Shown: one piece after another, positions 17,339-24,696 of the stretch
How positions within the stretch are numbered: position 1 is the stretch's first letter
Layout of the letters: each line of letters begins with the position of its first letter
Origin: Aureliella helgolandensis
GTDB lineage: Bacteria > Planctomycetota > Planctomycetia > Pirellulales > Pirellulaceae
Length of the DNA: 64,000 nucleotides
Direction of reading: 5' to 3'
NCBI RefSeq assembly: GCF_007752135.1
Contig: NZ_CP036298.1
Span: 8,176,501 to 8,240,500, forward strand
Program-made: the position numbers and the translations under genes
The notes under the pieces: generated by a model
What the model saw: the letters and a program-made list of their open reading frames with translations, nothing else
Database searches by the model: none
Told to the model about the DNA's origin: nothing

Positions 17339-19072
17339 TTATTCGTGCTCTAGCCACTGCAAGAGAGTTTCCAAACTCCATGTGTTGATCACCTGCTGCG
17401 GCTCCAGGCCAGCCCGACGGCCTTGCTGGACTCCATAACGCATCACATCCAGCCCTTCGATCGAATGCGCATCTGTATTGATCGCAATGGGAATTCCATG
17501 CTTGACCGCAGCTAGCAAATTCTCTTCCGACAAGTCGAGACGCCGGGGACTGGCATTCAGTTCAAGAGCTTTGCCCTGCTCGGCCGCAGCTTCAAACACC
17601 GCCTGCAAGTCTACATCATAGGCAGGTCGCGCCCCTAGCAATCGTCCCGTGGGATGCGCAATGATATCGACGTGCGGATTGCGAAGCGCTCCCAAAATAC
17701 GATCGGTAATCTGTACGCGCGACTGCTTTTGGCCATAGTGCACACTGGCAATGACCCAATCGGCCTCCGCCAGCACTTCGTTGGGCAAGTCCATGGGGCC
17801 CGACTCCAGGATATCGCATTCGATTCCCTTCAGAACGCGGAACCCGTCACTCTGCCGTGCATTGAATGCATCGATCTGCTGCCACTGCGCCAACAACCGA
17901 GTTTCATCCAGGCCTCGAGCCATGCTCACACGCTTTGAATGATCGGTAATCGCGATGTACAACAAGCCACGGCTGCGAGCGGCGGCAACCATTTCCTCGA
18001 GCGTGTTGCCACCGTCGGTAGCGGTGGTGTGCATGTGCAGATCCGAGACGATATCACCGAGTTCAACCAAACGATGCGGTGCGGCCCCCTGCTCTGCCCA
18101 TTCAATCTCATGCCGCCCTTCACGCAATTCTGGAGCGATCCATTGCAAGCCGAGCGCCGCATACAACTCCTCTTCAGTCCGACCAGCAATATACTCTTCA
18201 GGTGCATCTAGTCGCGCCACGCCATACTCATTGACCGTCAAACCCAACTTTCGAGCGCGTCCCCGGATGGCTACATTGTGCTCTTTGGAGCCGGTGAAAT
18301 ATTGAAGTGCAGCCCCGAAGCTCTCAGCCGGGACGACTCGCAGATCTACTTGGAATTGATCGTCAACGCGGATCGACATTTTGGTATCGCCACGGAGCGT
18401 CGTACTGACGCGACCTGGAAATGATTCCAACCGATCCATGACTTCGTTCGCATTTTGACTGACCACTAGAACATCGATATCACCCACCGTTTCGCGACCG
18501 CGTCGGAAGCTGCCCGCAAATTCAAGTTGCTCGATCGACGTACAAGCCTGCAAATGCGATCGCAGTCGAAATACAAGGCTCTCCCCCTGGTCAATTCGCA
18601 GCCGTTGCGAGGCTGCTTCGGCAATCTCTAGTCCGGCCAAAATTTGCTGCTCGGTTTTAGCCGCAAATCCTTTCAACTTTTGGACACGCCCCTCTTGGCA
18701 GGCTTGTCGCAACTCCTCCAACGATTCGATCCCCAATTCTTGGACTAAGAGCGCCGCCTTCTTGGCGCCCAATCCTGGGATGCGTGTCATCTTGAGCAGC
18801 ACTGGAGGAGTTTTTGCGCGCAGCTCGTCAAGCTGCGGCAAGCAATTCTGCGCTACCATCACAGCGCACTTCTCTGCCAACGTAGCACCAATTCCAGCAA
18901 ACGAGGTCAGTTCACGACTGGGATCCGCCAAGATGTCCGCCACCGGTTCTGTCAATTCCAAAATGGCTTTGGCACCGCCACGATAGGCGCGAATACGAAA
19001 TGCATTCTCTCCTCGCAATTCTAAAAGATCTGCCAACTCTTCAAAGGCATGGGCGATATCGGCATTATTCAT
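17339..19072 (-). CDS. polX: PolX-family DNA polymerase with PHP phosphoesterase domain
   Basis: 577 residues from ATG 19072 (MNNADIAHAFEELADLLEL, the usual start of bacterial PolX); the frame is open to 19123. Order of domains: N-terminal helix-hairpin-helix 8-kDa domain; HhH segments including ITRIPGLGAKKAALLV-like sequence; the nucleotidyltransferase palm with GSFRRGRETVGDIDVLV (catalytic DxD); then a C-terminal PHP domain with SDLHMHTTATDGGNTLEEM, ITDHSKR, IASVHYGQ and DIIAHPTGRLLG, whose His/Asp residues bind metals. Such enzymes fill short gaps in base-excision repair, with the PHP part acting as a 3'-exonuclease/phosphatase. It stands alone on the minus strand, 217 bp after the GTPase gene. 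Confidence 0.93.
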   Translation of the reverse strand: MNNADIAHAFEELADLLELRGENAFRIRAYRGGAKAILELTEPVADILADPSRELTSFAGIGATLAEKCAVMVAQNCLPQLDELRAKTPPVLLKMTRIPGLGAKKAALLVQELGIESLEELRQACQEGRVQKLKGFAAKTEQQILAGLEIAEAASQRLRIDQGESLVFRLRSHLQACTSIEQLEFAGSFRRGRETVGDIDVLVVSQNANEVMDRLESFPGRVSTTLRGDTKMSIRVDDQFQVDLRVVPAESFGAALQYFTGSKEHNVAIRGRARKLGLTVNEYGVARLDAPEEYIAGRTEEELYAALGLQWIAPELREGRHEIEWAEQGAAPHRLVELGDIVSDLHMHTTATDGGNTLEEMVAAARSRGLLYIAITDHSKRVSMARGLDETRLLAQWQQIDAFNARQSDGFRVLKGIECDILESGPMDLPNEVLAEADWVIASVHYGQKQSRVQITDRILGALRNPHVDIIAHPTGRLLGARPAYDVDLQAVFEAAAEQGKALELNASPRRLDLSEENLLAAVKHGIPIAINTDAHSIEGLDVMRYGVQQGRRAGLEPQQVINTWSLETLLQWLEHE

Positions 19073-19210
19073 AAGGCACTGCTGATCCTCTAACAAACTT
19101 CGGATGCAAGTTTTACACAGCAACGAGTGCTGGATCTCAATTGGGATTCTAGATAACGAACGAGGCCTGAGGTACCATCCCGCTCACCGCAGGACTGCAA
19201 GCAAGAGAGG

Positions 19211-19257
19211 CTAGTGCCTTGTCCCTGGGAAATTAACCCTGAAAATTCTTCCCCTGA
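19211..19257. repeat. Possible degenerate end of the 17-kb inverted-repeat element
   Basis: CTAGTGCCTTGTCC at 19211-19224 matches the terminal repeat of the 17095-17272 element (CTAGTGCATTGTCC on its complementary right end) with one mismatch. It is followed by two near-copies of CCCTGAAAATTC (about 19238 and 19252). No partner end was found, so this would be a solo or decayed end. Short match; could be chance. Confidence 0.4.
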
Positions 19258-19289
19258 AAATTCGATGCTGAACCAGCTCGCTCGCGAAC

Positions 19290-20282
19290 TTAGGCATGCA
19301 ACTCGACAACATCCCCGTCCTGGGGTTGATAGTCAGGTTTGACGGTAGTGCCGCCGTGCACGGCAGAACCCCAGACACGAGCAAATTTCAAATTCCGGGC
19401 CATCTCATGGTGCACATTTGCGGCAACATCGAGCAGCGTGCCTCCCTTGCGAATCGCAAAGGGCTTCGTCAAATCGGGTTGCTTCTGCAACGGATGCTTG
19501 GTGTACACACGCACTACCTCCAACCGCTCAAAAGTCGCCCGTCGAACCTGCTCCAGTCCAATCCCTTGCATACCGCTGACCTCCAAGCAATCGAAGGGGA
19601 TGTCCCAGAATTCGTTGAGTAGATCCAATCGCTCTGCAGCGTCCGGAACCTCGATCTTGTTCAGCAGCACGAGCGTCTGCGTGTAGCTCACACCTATGTC
19701 ATTTTCGTCCAGGTACGTCTCTCGCCCCAAGCGGGTTTTGCCGCCAGAAAATCGCTCCCAGATAGCTTGGGAATCTTCGATCAGATGATCGCTCGCCAAA
19801 TCGATGACAAGGAATACGAGATCGGCTCCGCGGACCAACCCCACCACCGAAGCTTCCATAAAGTCCGCAGTGATCGGAGGCAAATCGATCAACTGAAACG
19901 GACAATCCTCAAACAACATCATGCCCGGCAAGGGCGATAGCGTGGTGAACGGATAGTTAGCAATTTCGGGCGTGGCCCGCGTGAGTGCTGCCAGCAACTG
20001 ACTCTTGCCACTATTGGGCGCACCAACTAACAAGACGCGGCCGGCCCCTTGCTTGGGAATTTTCGGAGGCTTACCTGCCGCTGGAGCGGTGGCCTCCCGC
20101 TGCACATCCAGTTTCGCTCTGGCAATCTTGGTTTTCAAGTCTGCCTGAAGCCGATCCGTCCCCTTATGCTTCGGGAGTTCGCGCAACATCCACTGCAGAC
20201 AATCCAGCTCCTCTTGCGAACTCTCGGCCTGCCGGTAGGCGGCTTCCGCGCGATGGTACTGTGCGGTCAGGTTGGCAGGCAT
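19290..20282 (-). CDS. TGS-domain GTPase (DRG/Obg-like)
   Basis: 330 residues. A helical N-terminus (1-80) is followed by a G domain with G1 GAPNSGKS at 87-94, a TTLSPLPGMM switch region, G3 LIDLPPI (DxPG is replaced by DLPP) and G4 LLNKIEV. A C-terminal TGS domain runs from about 255 (VVRVYTKHPLQKQPDLTKPFAIRKGGTLLDVA in part) to the end at GDVVELHA. This architecture is that of DRG-type GTPases, thought to act with ribosomes or RNA. The gene starts 18 bp after the kinase stop, so it is probably in the ECF-kinase operon. Confidence 0.88.
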   Translation of the reverse strand: MPANLTAQYHRAEAAYRQAESSQEELDCLQWMLRELPKHKGTDRLQADLKTKIARAKLDVQREATAPAAGKPPKIPKQGAGRVLLVGAPNSGKSQLLAALTRATPEIANYPFTTLSPLPGMMLFEDCPFQLIDLPPITADFMEASVVGLVRGADLVFLVIDLASDHLIEDSQAIWERFSGGKTRLGRETYLDENDIGVSYTQTLVLLNKIEVPDAAERLDLLNEFWDIPFDCLEVSGMQGIGLEQVRRATFERLEVVRVYTKHPLQKQPDLTKPFAIRKGGTLLDVAANVHHEMARNLKFARVWGSAVHGGTTVKPDYQPQDGDVVELHA

Positions 20283-20300
20283 GGTTCATCCATCTCTCGC

Positions 20301-22400
20301 CTACTCGGCTACTTGCAACACAATGCGCAACGCATTGCGACGCTGGGGGAAACTCAACTGTGTTGCGTAAAACTCGCGATCCGCTTCAACGTAATCCTCA
20401 TCATCGAGAACCGCTATCATCTCGCTCCAGCGATCGATCACATCCCGTCCATTGGAGACTTGTCCATGGCTGGCACCAGGCAATCGCTTGGTGGAAAACA
20501 GTATTTGGCCATTGTCGTCCAGCAAATACAAATGATCCTTAGTCCCGATCAGATCCAATTCGGGCCGCACCAGTATCCCAATCTCCGCTTCGCTAATCAC
20601 CATTCCAAACGGTTCTTCGGTCTCGGTATCAAAGACGGGTACTCCGACCACAATCCGGCTTTGGCCAGCCGTCGCGAAATCCATATCGATGCAGTACTCG
20701 CCGGGGAATTGAGCCATCACCGTTTTGTGAAACGTATTGGCAGCTCCACGACGCAGACGACTGTGGGGAACCGAGCGCACATTGGAAACATCATGCAAGC
20801 TACGTTCGACACGCACGATCTCGTGAATGCGACCGTCTTTGAACTGAGCGAAGCTGAGCGCCGACACATTCCCCTTTGCTCTTGCCAAGCCAAGTAGGAT
20901 TTTGGTCATCCGGTCGCGCCACGTTCCGTACTCTTCGTCCTGGTGGTCCAAGCGTTCGATCAACCCTTGGACTGGAGGCAGTTCGACCATGAACTGCGTA
21001 GACGCCGCCAGTTGCCTGACCTGCACGCACAATCGCGATTTGAGATCTCGGCCGTTCATCCGCATGGCGTCGTAGCGAGCTTGACGCTCATGCTTTCCGG
21101 CGATCCACGCTTCGACATCCGCAGCAAGGTCCATGGCCGATGCGTGGCGGGCATAGCGTTGCTTGGCCATCGCCTTCATGCAAATCGACTCCAAGTCTCG
21201 AGCCACATGCGCATTGACATCGCGCGGTCGCGGCGATTCGGACTGCACAATGGATTGCAAGAACTCAGAGACTCTCAAGTTTCCACCTTGCGAGCGATTG
21301 CTCTGCTCATGCGGAGCGTAGCCGGTCAGGATGGCGAACAGGATGGCTCCGAGACCGTAGACGTCGGTTCGTTCATCCAGGCTGTCCATTTCACCGGCTG
21401 CCTGTTCGGGGGCCATGTAGAGTGGCGTACCAACAATATCGCCAGCAATGGTTTGAGCCAGACCACTCTCCGCGGCGGTGCCCGACAGTGCAAAGCGGCT
21501 GGCCAATTCACCGTCGGTGTCCAATTTTGCCAGCCCCCAGTCGAGCACCAGGACTTGTCCGAAATTGTCGAGTGCCACATTCTCTGGCTTGAGGTCGCGA
21601 TGGACGACACCTCGCGAGTGAGCGTAGGCGATGGCTTGGCACACGTCCAGGAAAATATTCAACAGACGATGCAGGTGGATAGGATCGTCGCTGACCGACC
21701 GCCGCTTGGCATGGTACTCGTGAATTGCATCGAGCAGCGTTTGCTTGCCGAGAAATCGCATGGCGTAGAAAGGCAAGCCAGTCTCTGGATTGACGCCACT
21801 CATGTATAGCGGAACAACGTTGGGATGCTCCAAGTGCCCGGTGATTTCCGCTTCCCGCTGGAATCGCTTCCACTGAGTGGGGGATTCGGCAGCGGCAGCA
21901 TTCATCTCTTTCAGAGCCACGTTGCGCCGCAGCTTCTCATCCCGGGCCAGCCAAACAGTCCCCAAGCCTCCTTCGCCTATTTTTCGCAACAGCGTAAAGC
22001 GACTTACCGCTTGCCGCGAATCCGCGGGCCGCTCCGCTTCGGGCTGCTGGAAGTAGACCGTTCTCGATTCAGCCACCTGCGATTCCAATGCCCCCTCTCG
22101 CCGCTCGGCTGAGCCCTCGTCTGCCGCTGCACGAATCGATGACCGTCCCACCGCCGACTGCACCGATTTTCGCAGTCGCTCCTTTGCAATTTCGCTCAAC
22201 CGTTCCGTGTGCTCCTGCATCGCTTCCTCGTCACTCGCGACTAGCGCCACCGAACGATGAATGATAGCCGACAAATTGGCAAACGAGCGGGCTGTCGCCG
22301 TACTCTTGGCAAGTTGCGAATCGAGCAGCGTACGCTCGGAAGCTTCCAGCCGACCCGAAAGAGATTTCGAGATCATTTCGGTTAACACTAGATCATTCAT
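20301..22400 (-). CDS. Serine/threonine protein kinase with anti-sigma-like N-terminus and C-terminal sensor-like region
   Basis: 699 residues. Kinase domain about 134-435: glycine loop IGEGGLGTVW (141-150), catalytic Lys K164, HRDLKPEN (267-274), DWG instead of DFG (287-289) and MAPEQAAG. Residues 1-60 (ISKSLSGRLEASERTLLDSQL and on) resemble the N-terminus of anti-sigma factors of the zf-HC2 type but without Cys/His ligands. The region after about 470 has no long membrane helix and ends with a PAS/Cache-like beta segment (LDLIGTKDHLYLLDDNGQIL). The gene overlaps the ECF sigma gene by 4 bp. Inference: the kinase senses a signal and controls the sigma factor. Cytoplasmic. Confidence 0.9.
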   Translation of the reverse strand: MNDLVLTEMISKSLSGRLEASERTLLDSQLAKSTATARSFANLSAIIHRSVALVASDEEAMQEHTERLSEIAKERLRKSVQSAVGRSSIRAAADEGSAERREGALESQVAESRTVYFQQPEAERPADSRQAVSRFTLLRKIGEGGLGTVWLARDEKLRRNVALKEMNAAAAESPTQWKRFQREAEITGHLEHPNVVPLYMSGVNPETGLPFYAMRFLGKQTLLDAIHEYHAKRRSVSDDPIHLHRLLNIFLDVCQAIAYAHSRGVVHRDLKPENVALDNFGQVLVLDWGLAKLDTDGELASRFALSGTAAESGLAQTIAGDIVGTPLYMAPEQAAGEMDSLDERTDVYGLGAILFAILTGYAPHEQSNRSQGGNLRVSEFLQSIVQSESPRPRDVNAHVARDLESICMKAMAKQRYARHASAMDLAADVEAWIAGKHERQARYDAMRMNGRDLKSRLCVQVRQLAASTQFMVELPPVQGLIERLDHQDEEYGTWRDRMTKILLGLARAKGNVSALSFAQFKDGRIHEIVRVERSLHDVSNVRSVPHSRLRRGAANTFHKTVMAQFPGEYCIDMDFATAGQSRIVVGVPVFDTETEEPFGMVISEAEIGILVRPELDLIGTKDHLYLLDDNGQILFSTKRLPGASHGQVSNGRDVIDRWSEMIAVLDDEDYVEADREFYATQLSFPQRRNALRIVLQVAE

Positions 22401-23020
22401 TGCCCGGCCCCCCCTTCGTCATCGAAAAACCCCTTCGAACCGACACACTTCGCTAGCCCAAGCCTAGCGCGATGCAAGCGGACCCATAAGTTAGACGAAG
22501 TTATTTCAAGTTCCTTACAGATTTCTGGAACTTCCATCCCCTCCATGACGCTCAAGACAAAAACATCGGCGTGCTTGGCTGGCAGACTTTTCAAACAATC
22601 TTGCACCAGTCCCCACAACTCTTTCAACTCAAACTCTTTGTCCGGAGCTATGGTCGGCAGAGAGCCAGCTTTCCATTGCCCATTTTCGTCAAACAATAGT
22701 GCGGTAGGATCGAAATCGTCGTTGGCAGTCTGAAACTGACGCTTCGAACGATCGCGCAAGTGGTCAATGATCTTTCGTTTCAAAATGCCCAGCAACCAGC
22801 CAATTTGGGTACCGTTGCCGACAAATTGCTGATGATTCGCGATTCCCGCCAACAGGGTCTCTTGCACGACCTCTTCAGCATCCCCCGCGTTGCGCAGGCG
22901 AGAGACGGCATAGCGAAACAGATAGTCTCCGTAGGCATCGACCCACTGCTCAGGCTCCAGAACGGCGGTTTGACGGGACGGTTGCGAGGTAGAATGTGAC
23001 ATTGACAAGGGAGAATTCAT
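22397..23020 (-). CDS. ECF-family RNA polymerase sigma factor
   Basis: 207 residues. Region 2 is at about 30-100 (YGDYLFRYAVSRLRNAGDAEEVVQETL and WLLGILKRKIIDHLRDR) and region 4 at about 140-195 (SLPAKHADVFVLSVMEGMEVPEICKEL and NLWVRLHRARLGLAKCV). The linker between the two is longer than in minimal ECF factors and contains a DFDPTALLFDENG segment seen in planctomycete members. First gene of the ECF > kinase > TGS-GTPase cluster, with a 4-bp overlap to the kinase. The kinase probably takes the place of a classical anti-sigma factor. Confidence 0.92.
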   Translation of the reverse strand: MNSPLSMSHSTSQPSRQTAVLEPEQWVDAYGDYLFRYAVSRLRNAGDAEEVVQETLLAGIANHQQFVGNGTQIGWLLGILKRKIIDHLRDRSKRQFQTANDDFDPTALLFDENGQWKAGSLPTIAPDKEFELKELWGLVQDCLKSLPAKHADVFVLSVMEGMEVPEICKELEITSSNLWVRLHRARLGLAKCVGSKGFFDDEGGAGQ

Positions 23021-23167
23021 TCCGATCGTGGAAAATCCGATCTAAAAGCTGATAGGTACCCGGTTCACCCTACGTATCCGTACCGAGTAAAGTATACCCT
23101 GCACCAGCTAAAGTAGCCTCCCCTCCCTCCCCCAACTGCCCCCTTAGATCGAAAGTTGATTGGTTCC

Positions 23168-24520
23168 ATGCCAAAGCTGCTTCAAGCGATCGGTCCAGCC
23201 ATCATTGTGGCCGCCGTCGTACTGGGCCCTGGCTCGATCTTGACGAGCTCCAAAGTGGGCGCCACCATTGGACTTGGCGGAATCGCAGCCCTACTCGTGG
23301 CCGCCATTCTGATGATTGCCATGGTCGCCCTCTCCGCTCGCCTCGGAGTCCTCTACCCAAACAGCCTCTGCGATGAACTCGCCAAGCGATTGGGACGCCC
23401 GGTCGCCATCCTCATTGGCCTCACCCTGTTCACGCTAGTCGCCCTCTTCCAGTCCTCCAACAACATCGCCCTGATTGGCGGTCTGGAGCCCATCCTGGGA
23501 GATGTCCCCCTCAGTGTCACCACAAAACTAATCGTGCTGGCTGCGTTCAATGGCCTGATCATTGCCAGCCTCTACCTTCTGAGGAACTTGTATGCCTCCG
23601 TCGAGAGACTAATGAAGCTCTTGATGGGATTGATGGCCATTGCATTTTTGATCAATTTTGCCGTCGTCTTCGCTAGCCCCCGCGGTTTCGAGCCGGTGCC
23701 CAACACCAGTGCCATCGACTGGCTACCACTGCTGGGAATGATTGGTACCACCTTCTCCGTCGCGGGCGCCTTTTACCAAGCCTACCTGGTGAAGGAAAAG
23801 GGATGGACCGTGAAAGACATTCCACGCGGCCTGACCGACTCGATCGTCAGCATTTCCATGCTGAGCTTGGTAACCATGGTCATCCTGCTCACCTCCTGGA
23901 GAGTCTTCTACGGACGCCCGGAACCGGTAGAGCTCGCGTCGGTGGCAGATGTCGCTCGGCAATTGGAGCCCCTGTTTGGCCCTTCTGCCAAAGTCATCTT
24001 CTGCGGCGGAATTCTGGCCGGCGCCCTGAGCTCCTTCCTGGTCAACGCCATGATCGGCGGAACCGTGCTGAGCGACAGTCTCGGGGCCGGCGCCAAACTG
24101 CAAGACCGCTGGCCCGTCCATCTCACCACGCTCGCGCTGCTGATTGGCATGGGTGTGGCCACGGCTGCGTTTGCGAGCGAGGGAAGCACCGTTCATCTAA
24201 TTACGATCGCTCAAGCCCTGACTGTCCTCGGTGTGCCGGCGTTGGCACTAGCACTGGTCTATCTGGGAACCCGCCCCGAGCTGAACGGTGCGCATCGAGT
24301 ACCAAGACTGCTGATCGGCCTAGCTATCGTGGGATTCTGCGTCTCCTGCATCCTAGCCGGATTGACGGCTCGCACCGTTTGGAAAAAACTTAGCCCCCCT
24401 GCCCCTCCAGTAACTCACTCAACTTCCAACTCGGAAGTGATTACGATGGAGATGCAACCGCCAGCTTGGTTGTTCTCGGCAGCCCCTGGCTGCAAGGGTG
24501 CCAGCTGGATTTCGCTGTAA
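23168..24520 (+). CDS. NRAMP-family-like transporter with altered metal site
   Basis: 450 residues from ATG 23168 (TTG 23156 is possible), with about 11 membrane helices. The overall NRAMP pattern is visible: LLQAIGPAIIVAAVVLGPGS in helix 1, a long helical core, and AGAFYQAYLVKEKGW in helix 6. The metal-coordinating motifs are replaced: the helix 1 DPGN is GPGS and the helix 6 MPHN aligns with SVAG. Classical Mn2+/Fe2+ binding is therefore unlikely as such; divergent NRAMP relatives are reported to move Mg2+ or other ions, so the substrate is open. A 45-residue hydrophilic tail follows the last helix. Divergently oriented from the ECF operon; no riboswitch was recognised in the 147-bp gap. 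Confidence 0.8.
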   Translation: MPKLLQAIGPAIIVAAVVLGPGSILTSSKVGATIGLGGIAALLVAAILMIAMVALSARLGVLYPNSLCDELAKRLGRPVAILIGLTLFTLVALFQSSNNIALIGGLEPILGDVPLSVTTKLIVLAAFNGLIIASLYLLRNLYASVERLMKLLMGLMAIAFLINFAVVFASPRGFEPVPNTSAIDWLPLLGMIGTTFSVAGAFYQAYLVKEKGWTVKDIPRGLTDSIVSISMLSLVTMVILLTSWRVFYGRPEPVELASVADVARQLEPLFGPSAKVIFCGGILAGALSSFLVNAMIGGTVLSDSLGAGAKLQDRWPVHLTTLALLIGMGVATAAFASEGSTVHLITIAQALTVLGVPALALALVYLGTRPELNGAHRVPRLLIGLAIVGFCVSCILAGLTARTVWKKLSPPAPPVTHSTSNSEVITMEMQPPAWLFSAAPGCKGASWISL

Positions 24521-24696
24521 CGCAGGCGATATCCCCCGAGAGGCGGAGGGCTGCTCGCGGCTTACCCTGAGGAAACCTGCCCCCGAGAAAATGCACTTGG
24601 GGCAAGTCCAGCGGCAGCAGCCGACGGCCCCCTTGCCTTGCGCAATCGTCAAGCCATCACTACTCATCCACCCCCGCAACCTCCCCTTGAGCTCTC

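Noticed and set aside
20943-21809. 288-codon plus-strand frame
   Set aside because: Antisense to the well-supported Ser/Thr kinase; same for 20049-20897, opposite the GTPase and kinase ends.
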